From: Aureobasidium sp. EXF-3400
Taxonomy: Eukaryota > Ascomycota > Dothideomycetes > Dothideales > Saccotheciaceae
DNA length: 64,000 nucleotides
Assembly: GCA_024195585.1 (NCBI GenBank)
Contig: SWBL01000029.1
Coordinates: 161,299 to 225,298, forward strand
Direction of reading: 5' to 3'
The notes beneath the pieces were generated by a model, which was not told the DNA's origin, ran no database searches, and saw only the letters and a list, made by a program, of their open reading frames with translations. Position numbers and translations under genes: made by a program. This document shows, piece by piece, positions 55,482 through 64,000 of the stretch. Positions within the stretch are counted from its first letter, which is position 1, and each line of letters opens with the position of its first letter.

Positions 55482-56210
55482 TGCAGTAATGTATAATTAG
55501 CACCAAAGCATCAATGAGACGAACGCATACGAAACCATTAATCCTGTCTCTCATACCATTGAATATGTGACTCTCACTGAACTTCATCAGTGCAACCGGT
55601 TGCGCTTTCTAGATTCAAACAACTTGATCAGCATGGCTTGTGCTACTGGCTGCTTGTTTTCCACTAATATACAAAATATCCTACCTCCGTATGTTTGAAT
55701 ATCAGCAAACACCTGGTTGATATCAACTATGGCTTTGTTTGTAGGATTATTCAGAAGGGAGTCATGCACGCTTGAACCTGCCCTGTTCGTCGGTGTGCCC
55801 AAGCTTCTGTATCACAAGTGGGGTAATCAGGACGCGTTCATTGGTCATTTACTGGGGTAATCAGAGCGACGGCTGATGCGGAGAGGCAGGAACAAGAGAT
55901 GGCATTACGAAAGAAGATACGATGTAGAGCCGGCAATAAGCTGCTGTTCGAAGAAGAGACTTGTTTGCAGTCGGCAAGGAAGGCACGAGGGCTCGGTGTA
56001 GACCTGCCTAGCCTTCCGCATCCGCGTGTATCTTGTGCAGATTAGCCAGGTTTGGGCGTTGCGCTGACCAGCGGGAGCTCTGATGATTCGTCAATGACGA
56101 TCCGCGGTCTCTAGCTCACGTGTCGGCCCCGTGGTCTTCTAGAGACTCCTCTGGCCTTTTTGTCTCGCTCTTCTGTTCCATCTACTATCGACAGATCAAT
56201 CGCATCCATC
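55482..56210. other. Intergenic, aminotransferase upstream region
   Basis: A short minus frame (55802-55587) has nothing recognisable. The rest is the upstream region of the aminotransferase gene. Confidence 0.45.
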
Positions 56211-57557
56211 ATGAGCGTCAGCAAGTTGGCAGAGTTCGGCGTGAAGCATGTGGCTCGTGGAATCGGTCGTCTCTCGAACCAAGTCCTCGAGAGCGGTGCG
56301 GGCAGCTACGTAACAACCACCGAGGGCCGCAAGATGCTCGACTTCACCAGCGGTATTGGTGTTACCAACCTCGGTCACTGTCATCCCGCTGTGACAAAGG
56401 CAGCACAGGAGCAAGTCGGCACACTCGTTCACGGTCAAGTAAACATTGCTTTCCAGAAGCCTTATCTGGAGCTTGTTGAGAAGCTCCTCCCCATGATGCC
56501 ACACAAATCCCTCGACACTTTCTTCTTCTGGAACTCGGGATCTGAAGCTGTTGAGGCAGCCGTGAAATTGGCCAGACACGCAACCAAGAAGCAAAACATC
56601 ATTGTCATGCAAGGCTCTTACCACGGACGCACATTTGGAACCATGGCCATGACACGATCAAAAACCATCTACGGCGAGAACTACGCACCTCTGATGCCTG
56701 GTGTCTTCTCAGTACCATTCCCTTACTGCAAGCAATGCTCCATCTCTCACAAGTCCGACGGCAAGTACGGTTTCGAAAACTGCTGCATGGACCCCGTTCT
56801 GCAGCTCGAGCTGCTCCTGAAGCGTGAGACTGCTCCTTCAGACACTGCCGCTATCTTCGTCGAGCCTGTTCTTGGCGAGGGTGGTTACGTCCCTCCTCCT
56901 CCTGGTTATCTGGACGCTCTCCGCAAGATCTGCGACAAGCACAACATTCTCCTTGTGTGTGACGAGGTTCAGTGTGGCTTCGGAAGAACTGGAAAGATGT
57001 TTGCCGTTGAGCACTGGGATGTCAGACCTGATATCTTGATCATGGCCAAGGGTATTGCCAACGGTTTCCCCCTGTCAGGCATTGTCTCACGCAAGGAGTT
57101 GATGGACAAGCAGAACCCCGGAAGCATGGGTGGAACATACGCTGGTAACGCAGTGTCATGTGCTGCAGGTGTTGCAGTCGCCAAGGCCTTTAAGGAGGAG
57201 AAGATTCTGGACAACGTCAATGCCCGTGGAGCAGAGCTGAAGAGCGCTCTCCAAGCAGCTCACAAGGACTCGAAGACCGGAAAGGTCATCTACGACGTCC
57301 GTGGCCTTGGTCTCATGTTGGCACTAGAGTGCACACCTGGCAAGGGCTACGCCTCCAAGATCCAGGCCAAGTGCATGGAGAAGGACATGCTCGTTCTGAC
57401 CACATCCATCTACGACACACTCCGTTTCATCCCTCCGTTGAACATCACTAAGGAGGATATGGCCAAGGGTATCAAGATCATCACGGATGCAATCAAGGAG
57501 GTTGCTGATGGTGAGGACCCCAACGAGACTGCTACCAAGGGTCAGGCTCCAGAGTAG
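56211..57557 (+). CDS. Class III aminotransferase, 4-aminobutyrate type
   Basis: Single exon, 448 residues. It has the PLP-fold set of class III: TSGIGVTNLGHCHP, FFWNSGSEAVEAAVKLAR, GSYHGRTFGTMAMT, VCDEVQCGFGRTGK (Asp and Gln to PLP) and LIMAKGIANGFPLSG (Schiff-base Lys). It resembles 4-aminobutyrate and related omega-amino-acid transaminases. An insertion YCKQCSISHKSDG with several Cys near residue 170 is shared by a fungal subgroup. The strict substrate (GABA, beta-alanine or a diamine) is not decidable from sequence. No mitochondrial presequence is obvious. Confidence 0.9.
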   Translation: MSVSKLAEFGVKHVARGIGRLSNQVLESGAGSYVTTTEGRKMLDFTSGIGVTNLGHCHPAVTKAAQEQVGTLVHGQVNIAFQKPYLELVEKLLPMMPHKSLDTFFFWNSGSEAVEAAVKLARHATKKQNIIVMQGSYHGRTFGTMAMTRSKTIYGENYAPLMPGVFSVPFPYCKQCSISHKSDGKYGFENCCMDPVLQLELLLKRETAPSDTAAIFVEPVLGEGGYVPPPPGYLDALRKICDKHNILLVCDEVQCGFGRTGKMFAVEHWDVRPDILIMAKGIANGFPLSGIVSRKELMDKQNPGSMGGTYAGNAVSCAAGVAVAKAFKEEKILDNVNARGAELKSALQAAHKDSKTGKVIYDVRGLGLMLALECTPGKGYASKIQAKCMEKDMLVLTTSIYDTLRFIPPLNITKEDMAKGIKIITDAIKEVADGEDPNETATKGQAPE

Positions 57558-57874
57558 TGTAGGAGAGGAGAGCAATTGCGATTACGGCAGCGAAAAAAAA
57601 TTCAAGACTTAATGACAAAGCAAACGACGTTCCTATGTGTAACTTCTTCAACATTAGATTGGCAACCATTGATTTCTGTACTCGGTATCAATACACATCT
57701 TGCAGCTGAAAAGGATATAACAAGAGGCCGGTGCTTGAGGCAAAATTACGAACAAATTCGTGATATTAGCATACAAACAGAATAACAACTATACATAAGT
57801 CTGAAACAGGGGTATCACACGCAACTCAATCAGACGCCTGAGCGTCCTTTCTTTTCTACACCTTCCCCTTATTG
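57558..57874. other. Convergent 3' regions
   Basis: Separates the aminotransferase and the minus-strand membrane protein gene. An A-run at 57593-57601 only. Confidence 0.5.
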
Positions 57875-59742
57875 CTACTTTGCAATTCCAAACTGCTGAA
57901 CACCATCATCTCCAGCCTCGAAACTGAACGGTCTGTCCTTTGCATTGATGACAGGTCTTGGAGGCAAAGGCTTATTCGGTCCTGTCTTGACCTTCTGCAT
58001 CACAGGTGCGGCTGTAAGTGGTCTCCTCTTTCCTCCACCGATCTTCAGGATGGCGGGGAGGCTTTCGCGTTTGGTCTCTTGAGATGTGGTGGCTTCGGCG
58101 ATGGGGCTAGGGATAGTCGAGGCATCTGCAGCTGCTGCAGCAGACGGTGTTGGTGGAAGCAGTTTGAACTCTGGCACTGAAGAAGAGATACGATGGCGTT
58201 TTGCAGCGGAGGGTGGATTAGAAGTTAGAGCACGCCCAATCGGGTTACTGACATGGCGTTTAGGGAACACGGCGGGAACCGCAATGGCGGAAAGCAGAGC
58301 TTCGTCTCTTCTGCTGGGACTGCTCGAGACACTGGAGTGCATGCTGCTGACAGGACTACCGCTGCGATGAGGAGAGGCAGCCGCAGGTGTCATGCGAGGG
58401 TCATATAGCCAAGCACTTTCGGGGAAAGAGCCGTGTTTGTTGTTAACGACAGCAACAGTAGCTGCTTGACGCGCACGGCGCCGACGATAGAGTGCGAAAA
58501 GTACAAGTGAAAAGATGGCAGCAGCTGCAACAGCGCCGAAAGATATACCAACGATCTCCTGAGATGACAGCTTATGCGAAGTTGACTTGAAATGTGTAGC
58601 GCTAGGGTTCGAGGTGTTTGATTCAGAAGAAGCTGTTGCAGTAGTGATTGACGGACTCGAAGATGTGGTCGAAGACGGAGAAGGTGTTGTGGTGGGAAGG
58701 ATGAGGATCGAACTTGGGATCACACTGCTTGACTCAACAATGGTGGGTGACCCGGACGCAGTCAAGATGGATGTGATGCTGCTTGAGCTAGTAGCAGTGA
58801 CCGAGCTGCTTGTACTCGTGGAGGTCGTTATAGGGGTAGTAAGACTAGATGAGATTGTAGAGGCTGGTGTGCTTGTGCTCGAGACTGCACTACTTGTGGC
58901 AGTAAGTGTACTCTCAGAGCTCGTCTCTGAAGCAATGCTTGTCTCAGATGCCGAGGAAAGTGCTTTATTTGCTGTTGAAGATGTCGAAGCTGATAGAGAC
59001 GACGGCTGAGCAGAAGACGTTGAAGTCGATGTCAAATCACCACTCGATGGTACTGCTGCGACGACTTGAAGCCCAGTACTCGAGACATTGGCAGCGACTG
59101 CTGGTGTAACAGCTTGGCTGGCAGCAATGGTTGCAGAAGATAGCAAGACGAGTGCAGTCGCTGTGCTCGAGATTGGCGATGCAGAAGGTGACTTTGAGGA
59201 TGGCACTGAAGATGATATTGATATCGACAAGTTGGTCATGTTCCCGCTGGTTGATCTCAATGTAGACATAGTAGTCGGTACTAAGGCAGCTGCGCTAGAT
59301 TGACTGGTCGTCAAAGCAATGGTCAACGACAGAGACAAGCTCGATGTCGATGAGAGAGTTGTGTTATTCAGGTTTGCGGTTTTAGAATCGGTAGATTTGG
59401 GTGCAGACAGTGATGAGCCTGCGGATATTGTCGTATAATCAACGACAGTCGTAAATGAGCTTATGGTGGATGTTGCAATTATTGTTTCGTTAGGTCTCGC
59501 TGAGACTGTACTCAACAATGTGGAAGTTGATATGAGCGTGGTAAATGTGGTAAATTGGTTGTTTGATGGAGATCTAGGAGAGAAGGTGAAATTTCGCCAG
59601 GCTGAAAGACAGTATAAGCGTTGGGTAACAACCTTTGTTCAACAGAAGCCTTACTGTAAACTCCTTTGGAGGCCGTTACATGATGGGTCTGAAGCCATAC
59701 AAAGAGCCAAAGCATGTTTACAAGCCACATTATGGCGTTCAT
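57875..59742 (-). CDS. Mucin-like single-pass surface protein
   Basis: Exons 59742-59655 and 59601-57875 (53-bp intron, GTAAGG donor) give 604 residues. The main frame lacks an ATG start; the first exon supplies MNAIMWLVNMLWLFVWLQ, a signal peptide. Residues about 40-340 are a Ser/Thr/Ala-rich, heavily O-glycosylatable stretch. One membrane helix follows (IVGISFGAVAAAAIFSLVLFALY) with RRRR stop-transfer, then a cytosolic tail of about 210 residues rich in Ser and Pro, with PSRRDEALLSAI and KPLPPRP. The layout is that of Mid2/Wsc-type wall stress sensors, but there is no Cys-rich WSC domain. Ligand unknown. Confidence 0.75.
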
Positions 59743-60185
59743 AAAGAGAAGAAATGAACATGAGCGATTGGAGAACAAAGAAACAGGCAAAGAAAGAGGT
59801 CATGGACTTGGTCATCTTTTGCATAGAGAAAATTGCAGTGTCTTGCAGACGTGCAGAAGGGTACAACATAGCTGCGAGCGACGTTAGTATGTGGTGCTAT
59901 TTACTGCACTTGGGTGTTGGTTCGCAAATCGCCTGCAGAATAGAGCTTGCTGCGGTATCGAGGCACAGCCGCTTTGGTAAATCCTTCGAGTTGGTTAGCC
60001 ACGTTCGCACTGGCGCGACCTAATATTAGTTGTACAATAACTCATGTTCAACGACGAGTCGTAAGCATCTCTTGAAAGGTGACGTCCTCGGACATGTTGT
60101 GTACCTGCTTGCGAGAACAACAGCTACCTGCGATAATGCTAGCCTTGTCAGCCACGTGCTGACTACGAGATTACTTCTGAACGTG
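59743..60185. other. Upstream region of mucin-like gene
   Basis: No gene recognised. The short plus frame over 59754-60023 reads as antisense to the 5' region. Confidence 0.4.
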
Positions 60186-60971
60186 TCAATGTATATAAGA
60201 TCCCTGGTCACTCTCTTCATCGCTGCGAGTCTTCAGCAAAGTGGCCAAAGGTAGAAGAGACAACCGGGATCGAATCTTGTTTTTGGTGGTTACCTCTGCC
60301 TCAGCCTCTTGTGGAGTGAAGGTTTGGATGCAGAACCGACCAGACTTGCCAGCTCGAGCAAAGTGTTCAATCTCTCTGGCATGTCCTGGATCCGAGAGCG
60401 CTCTTCGTATCACAGTTTATCCTTATTGCTCTATGAGCCCCCTGAAGAACTGGAGTAGAGTCACCAAGCGGTTCCGAACGTCAACGCTCATCTTGAAAGA
60501 GTCGCGCAGATACAGTCGGTTGTCAAACAAAACGTCTTTAGCAACGAATCTACAGCTGGACAATCCGGACTCGAATGTCGGCATATGAGAGAGTGTGTTT
60601 GTAGGAGAGAGGAGCCAGCCCCGAGAGAAGAGCGACGGAGATGTCGGGCTCGGCACGTTGCTCTGCGACGACTTGCAAGGTGGGGGAGCCGATGTTCGAA
60701 ACAATCAAAACACGTCCCAACAAAACATTGCACGCGCTCATGACTTGACGGCGAAACGGACGGCTGTAGCTATATTCACTGCTATGGCTGTGCATTGTGA
60801 GGGATGAATGTGACAGCCCTTTGCGTTGTGTTGGGTGTTGGTCATTGTGGCTTCTATTCTTTGTTCTGTCCACAAGGCAACTAGCTGCGGATGAAATGGT
60901 TCTGCTGCGCGGCTAAACACCATCTCACGGTAAATCGAGATAAGCCGCGAAATTGGAAGGGATACCTCCAC
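60186..60971 (-). pseudogene. Decayed cytochrome P450 fragment
   Basis: Three minus-strand frames, in P450 order, hold degraded P450 landmarks. Near 60790-60690 VLLGR ... SPTLQVVAEQRAEPD resembles the I-helix VLLG region followed by the LQ..E.R..PD segment. Near 60530-60470, in another frame, YLRDSFKMSVDVRNRL resembles the K-helix KESLRMS. Near 60350-60310, in a third, HFARAGKSGRFCIQ resembles the heme loop F..GK.SR.C.G with its Cys kept. The frame changes and stops mean it is not functional. No ATG-led ORF spans it and no introns restore it. The spacing between the last two landmarks is shorter than usual, so a deletion is likely. Confidence 0.5.
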
Positions 60972-61277
60972 GCTGGTTGTCCTATTACCCTAAAGGCTGC
61001 ACACGGTCGAGATGGCTCACAAGGATATCGATCACATAAAGGACAACACTTCTTTACGGCATAATCAAGAACAGTAACTTACAAGCAGAACGCGATCGGA
61101 CTGTTCAATGATTCCACTAGAGTGATCTCACAAGAGGAAATGGTACTGTGAGCGTCAGACAGTCTTGTGTTCTATCAGTGCATTTTTCGGGAAGGTATCA
61201 CTCGCCGGTTAAAAGCAATCCCAGACGCCTTCGCTAATATGATGTCCTTTGTACAACGAGATGGAAGCATAGCAAGT
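60972..61277. other. Intergenic, possible extension of the P450 relic
   Basis: Short frames only. The relic may continue here toward its lost N-terminus, but I see no clear landmark. Confidence 0.3.
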
Positions 61278-62447
61278 TTAACCAAGCAACTGCAAGTGAA
61301 CGTTAGCAACGACTCTAGCAGGACAGTGGACTGTGTTACTAACCTTGAACTGACCACTGCCAGTGGCTTTGGCCTGCTTTTTCTGGACTCCAGCGCCGGT
61401 GTTGGCTCCGAGAGGGCCCTTGTCTTCCTTGACTTTGTCTTTGTTGTTCTTGTTTTTGTTATTCTTGTTGTATCTGTTGTTGTTGTCCTTCTTGACTACT
61501 GTCTTGATCTCGGTTTCGGCACGCTTGATCAAGACAGGGTGACTGCCAATGTACTTGCCCTGCATCTCTTTTGCAGCTTGGAAGAACTCATCGGTGTTGG
61601 CCAGGCTGACAAAACCGAAACCTTTGCTCTTGGTGGTTCGCTTGTCGCGAATGACGCGAGCCTTTTGGACTGATGGATATTTTGCGAAAGCTTTGAGCAG
61701 AGATTCGTCAGTCACCTCACCAGCAAGGTTGCCAACAAACAGACGTGGGTGGTCGCCCCATTCGAGAAGTGTAGGGTCTTCCCACTTCTGGCCACCTCCT
61801 TCACGGAGAACAGTCTTTTGCTTGCCCGATGTATCGACGGGCGCCGCAGGTCCAGCGGATACAGTTGACGTAGAAGGTTGAGCCCTGTTGGCACCAAGCG
61901 GAATGTTGTTCGCGTTGCCTACAGCCGTACCCTTATTTGCTGTTTTCGATGGGTCGTCTTTGTTCGTGTATGCGCTCTGCCACTGCTGAATCTGTGCTTC
62001 CAATTCGGGATCGTAGTTGCCGTTACCGTAGAGAGAACCTTGTCCTGCGGCTGGGGGAGGTGCGAAGGGGTTCTTGATCTGAGGAGGGGTGTCGGTATAT
62101 TGCGCTTGAGCGGGATAGGCGGCAGCTCCAGGGTAAGAAGCGCCGGCGCCGGTGTAGTACGATTGACTGGCTGGTGCTGAAGAGTATGTAGTGGGATAAT
62201 ACGATTGCGAGGCTGGAGCAGCCGAGTACTGAGCAGGATAGCTCATGTTCGGTGCAGCATACGGAGCTGGAGCAGCAGGTGTAGGCGCGACATTGCGCGG
62301 CTTGAATCCGCTGAAGGCAGCGACATTGCGCGCAGGTTGAGATACGGCAGATGGAGGAGGTCTCGCTGGGAGGTTTGCTGGCGGTTGCGGCGTAGAGCGC
62401 GCTGAGTTGGACTGGCTGGTGGAATGCCCTTGAGTTGGGTGCGACAT
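61278..62447 (-). CDS. RRM RNA-binding protein, RBM42-like
   Basis: Exons 62447-61344 and 61289-61278 (54-bp intron, GTTAGT donor); the last exon codes only LLG-stop. The product is 371 residues. The N-terminal 230 residues are Pro/Ala/Tyr/Ser-rich and disordered. One RRM at about 237-320 has RLFVGNLAG (RNP2) and KGFGFVSL (RNP1), preceded by WEDPTLLEWGDHP, a lead-in characteristic of the RBM42 group. A Lys/Asn-rich stretch (KKDNNNRYNKNN) follows. Family members bind mRNA and associate with the spliceosome; the exact role in fungi is not established. Confidence 0.9.
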   Translation of the reverse strand: MSHPTQGHSTSQSNSARSTPQPPANLPARPPPSAVSQPARNVAAFSGFKPRNVAPTPAAPAPYAAPNMSYPAQYSAAPASQSYYPTTYSSAPASQSYYTGAGASYPGAAAYPAQAQYTDTPPQIKNPFAPPPAAGQGSLYGNGNYDPELEAQIQQWQSAYTNKDDPSKTANKGTAVGNANNIPLGANRAQPSTSTVSAGPAAPVDTSGKQKTVLREGGGQKWEDPTLLEWGDHPRLFVGNLAGEVTDESLLKAFAKYPSVQKARVIRDKRTTKSKGFGFVSLANTDEFFQAAKEMQGKYIGSHPVLIKRAETEIKTVVKKDNNNRYNKNNKNKNNKDKVKEDKGPLGANTGAGVQKKQAKATGSGQFKVSNTVHCPARVVANVHLQLLG

Positions 62448-63493
62448 GATGGTCAAGGGTATGCCTACGTTGAAAGTTTTTTCCCTCGCCTTGCAAAGAC
62501 TTCACTGTCTTGCCCTCGATATGTGCTTTCGATCAAGTCGTCGCGTGCAAACCTGGTCAGACCAAGCGAGAATGACGGTATGCCTTAGTGATTGATAGAG
62601 TGCGAGGTCTTGACAAGAGATCCGAGCTGTCCGAAAAGGGTAGGAGTGAGAACAGCGAGGAGATACAAAATAAGTCCGGGGTCCCGGTCGGCTAGATTGA
62701 AACGCGAAAGGCGCGAAGAAGCTGATAGAAGCCGAAACACGATGTCGAAATAGTCCGTCGATAATTAGCCGCGCGAGGTGGCTGGCTAGAATACAAGGGG
62801 AGCAAGCAAAGAGGCTGAACAGACGCAGTGGATGTTTGATGGAATTCTTGACCCGTCGGCGTTTGCTACCGACTTTGCTCGCTCTCTCAGGCGCTGATGT
62901 TGTTTGAGATGGCAGCTCCCTGCGACGAGACGGTGAAGCACAGACGCAAGGCAGTCGCGGGAAGTGACGTCTAGCGCAGAGCCGTGGGTAGGTTGAGCAA
63001 GAACGATCGGTAAACAGCCGTCATCGGCGTTCCATCGGGAAGGTACTCATCCAATTAATTGGCGTCGGCTTGGTCGGTTGTATGAAGGAGGGGGTTATCG
63101 AACAAGCAGGAGCGCGCCGGGACTCAGTCTAGAGAAAAACCACCATCGGTATCGAGAGATTGACACAACTCGCGAGTTTCTGCACATCCGCATCATTTCC
63201 CAGGCCGCACGCCGAAACACCAAACAGTAGGTGCAAACGTCGTTCGGGGCTGCTGCGGCATCGAGAGACGCTGACAGAGCATGTAATGTTTAGCACACTT
63301 TAGGGTCAATGCCACCTTGGCCCCTCCGCGTTAGTAACTCCGAAAGGTGTTGGGCTGCTTTTTCAACACCTCCGGCCGCATCATCTTCCTCCCTCACACA
63401 ATCTCCACTGACACCAGTCTTCTTTAAAAGCCTCAAGCCGCCCGGAGACTTCTTAGCCTCTCTTCCCAACTCAAACAATCCCTCACCACCACA
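62448..63493. other. Divergent promoter of RBM42-like and 6PGDH genes
   Basis: 1,046 bp with no gene seen. CT-rich stretches lie close to the 6PGDH start (about 63370-63490). Confidence 0.45.
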
Positions 63494-64000
63494 ATGTCTT
63501 CTGATTCTGCTGTGTAAGTCCACCCTCACCCTCCATCCCACTCTGCCCCACCATCCCACCAAAACATTTCTCCCGCTGCATTCCGTCGGCGGTATACACA
63601 ACATCGCCATGTCGTTGCCACGCGTCAATGCCATCTCTGGTAGAGCTCCATCGACAAGACAGCTTTCCCAATGATAGCTTTAGCTATAGCTCGAGCTTCA
63701 GCTGACATGTCTTTTTCCACAGCGGAGACTTCGGTCTCATCGGTCTGGCCGTCATGGGTCAGAACCTGATCCTCAACGCTGCTGACCACGGCTTCACTGT
63801 TGTTGCTTTCAACCGCACTGTCTCCAAGGTCGACCGCTTCCTCGAGAACGAGGCCAAGGGCAAGTCGATTGTTGGTGCTCACTCCATCAAGGAGTTCTGC
63901 TCCAAGCTCAAGAAGCCCCGCCGTATGATGATGCTCGTCATGGCCGGCAAGCCCGTCGACGACTTCATTGAGCTCCTCTTGAACGAGGGTGGCATCGAGG
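63494..64000 (+). CDS. GND1: 6-phosphogluconate dehydrogenase, 5' part
   Basis: The gene runs off the right edge. Exon 1 (63494-63513) encodes MSSDSAV; a 209-bp intron with a GTAAGT donor and GCTGACAT branch leads to exon 2 at 63723, which continues GDFGLIGLAVMGQNLILN. This is the cofactor GLxxMGxN motif of 6PGDH. VVAFNRTVSKVD (NADP-discriminating Arg/Thr) and MMLVMAGKPVDDF follow. The enzyme makes ribulose 5-phosphate and NADPH in the oxidative pentose phosphate pathway in the cytosol. The long first intron is common for this gene. Confidence 0.95.

Overview
This window is a gene-dense stretch (roughly 35 genes in 64 kb) from a filamentous ascomycete. Short phase-consistent GT..AG introns, mostly 46-69 bp with CTAAC/GCTGAC-like branch sites, show this. 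So does the gene content: Zn2Cys6 regulators, a GH128 glucanase, a pectin lyase, a delta-8 sphingolipid desaturase, a fungal formate/nitrite-type transporter and a fused pseudouridine-degrading enzyme. A Dothideomycete, possibly a black-yeast type such as Aureobasidium, is my inference. No CRISPR array, rRNA, tRNA or intact transposon was recognised.

Layout. 0-5 kb: the 3' end of an Sfi1-like spindle-pole protein, then two divergently oriented genes that share a SUMO-like beta-grasp domain and one intron position. 5.7-10.4 kb: VTC4 (polyphosphate polymerase) and a secreted GH128 glucanase. 10.4-12.8 kb: a gene-poor gap, followed by a C2H2 zinc-finger reading frame. 13.6-18.3 kb: a possible mini-cluster of eEF1Bgamma-type GST, SDR and Zn2Cys6 regulator. 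18.8-34 kb: a Ser/Thr-rich membrane protein with tail repeats, then mainly housekeeping genes (PsuG-PsuK fusion, OST1, ZIM17, CUL3, conventional kinesin, RAD6). 34.5-48 kb: alpha/beta hydrolase, membrane RING protein, a fungal hypothetical, GNAT, MSS116, an S33 peptidase, an FNT transporter and the desaturase. 49-55.5 kb: an MFS exporter divergent from a frameshifted Zn2Cys6 regulator, a hypothetical, a pectin lyase, and a small gene with an in-frame stop just before an exon junction. 56-64 kb: GABA-type aminotransferase, a mucin-like membrane protein, a decayed cytochrome P450, an RBM42-like RNA-binding protein and the start of 6-phosphogluconate dehydrogenase.

The housekeeping genes act in separate pathways: N-glycosylation, ubiquitin and cullin systems, mitochondrial protein and RNA quality control, motor transport, polyphosphate and the pentose phosphate route. 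The accessory genes fit a plant-surface or saprobic lifestyle: wall and pectin degradation, export, and possible secondary metabolism. All splice models are my reading of consensus sites plus frame continuity; none is supported by transcripts here.
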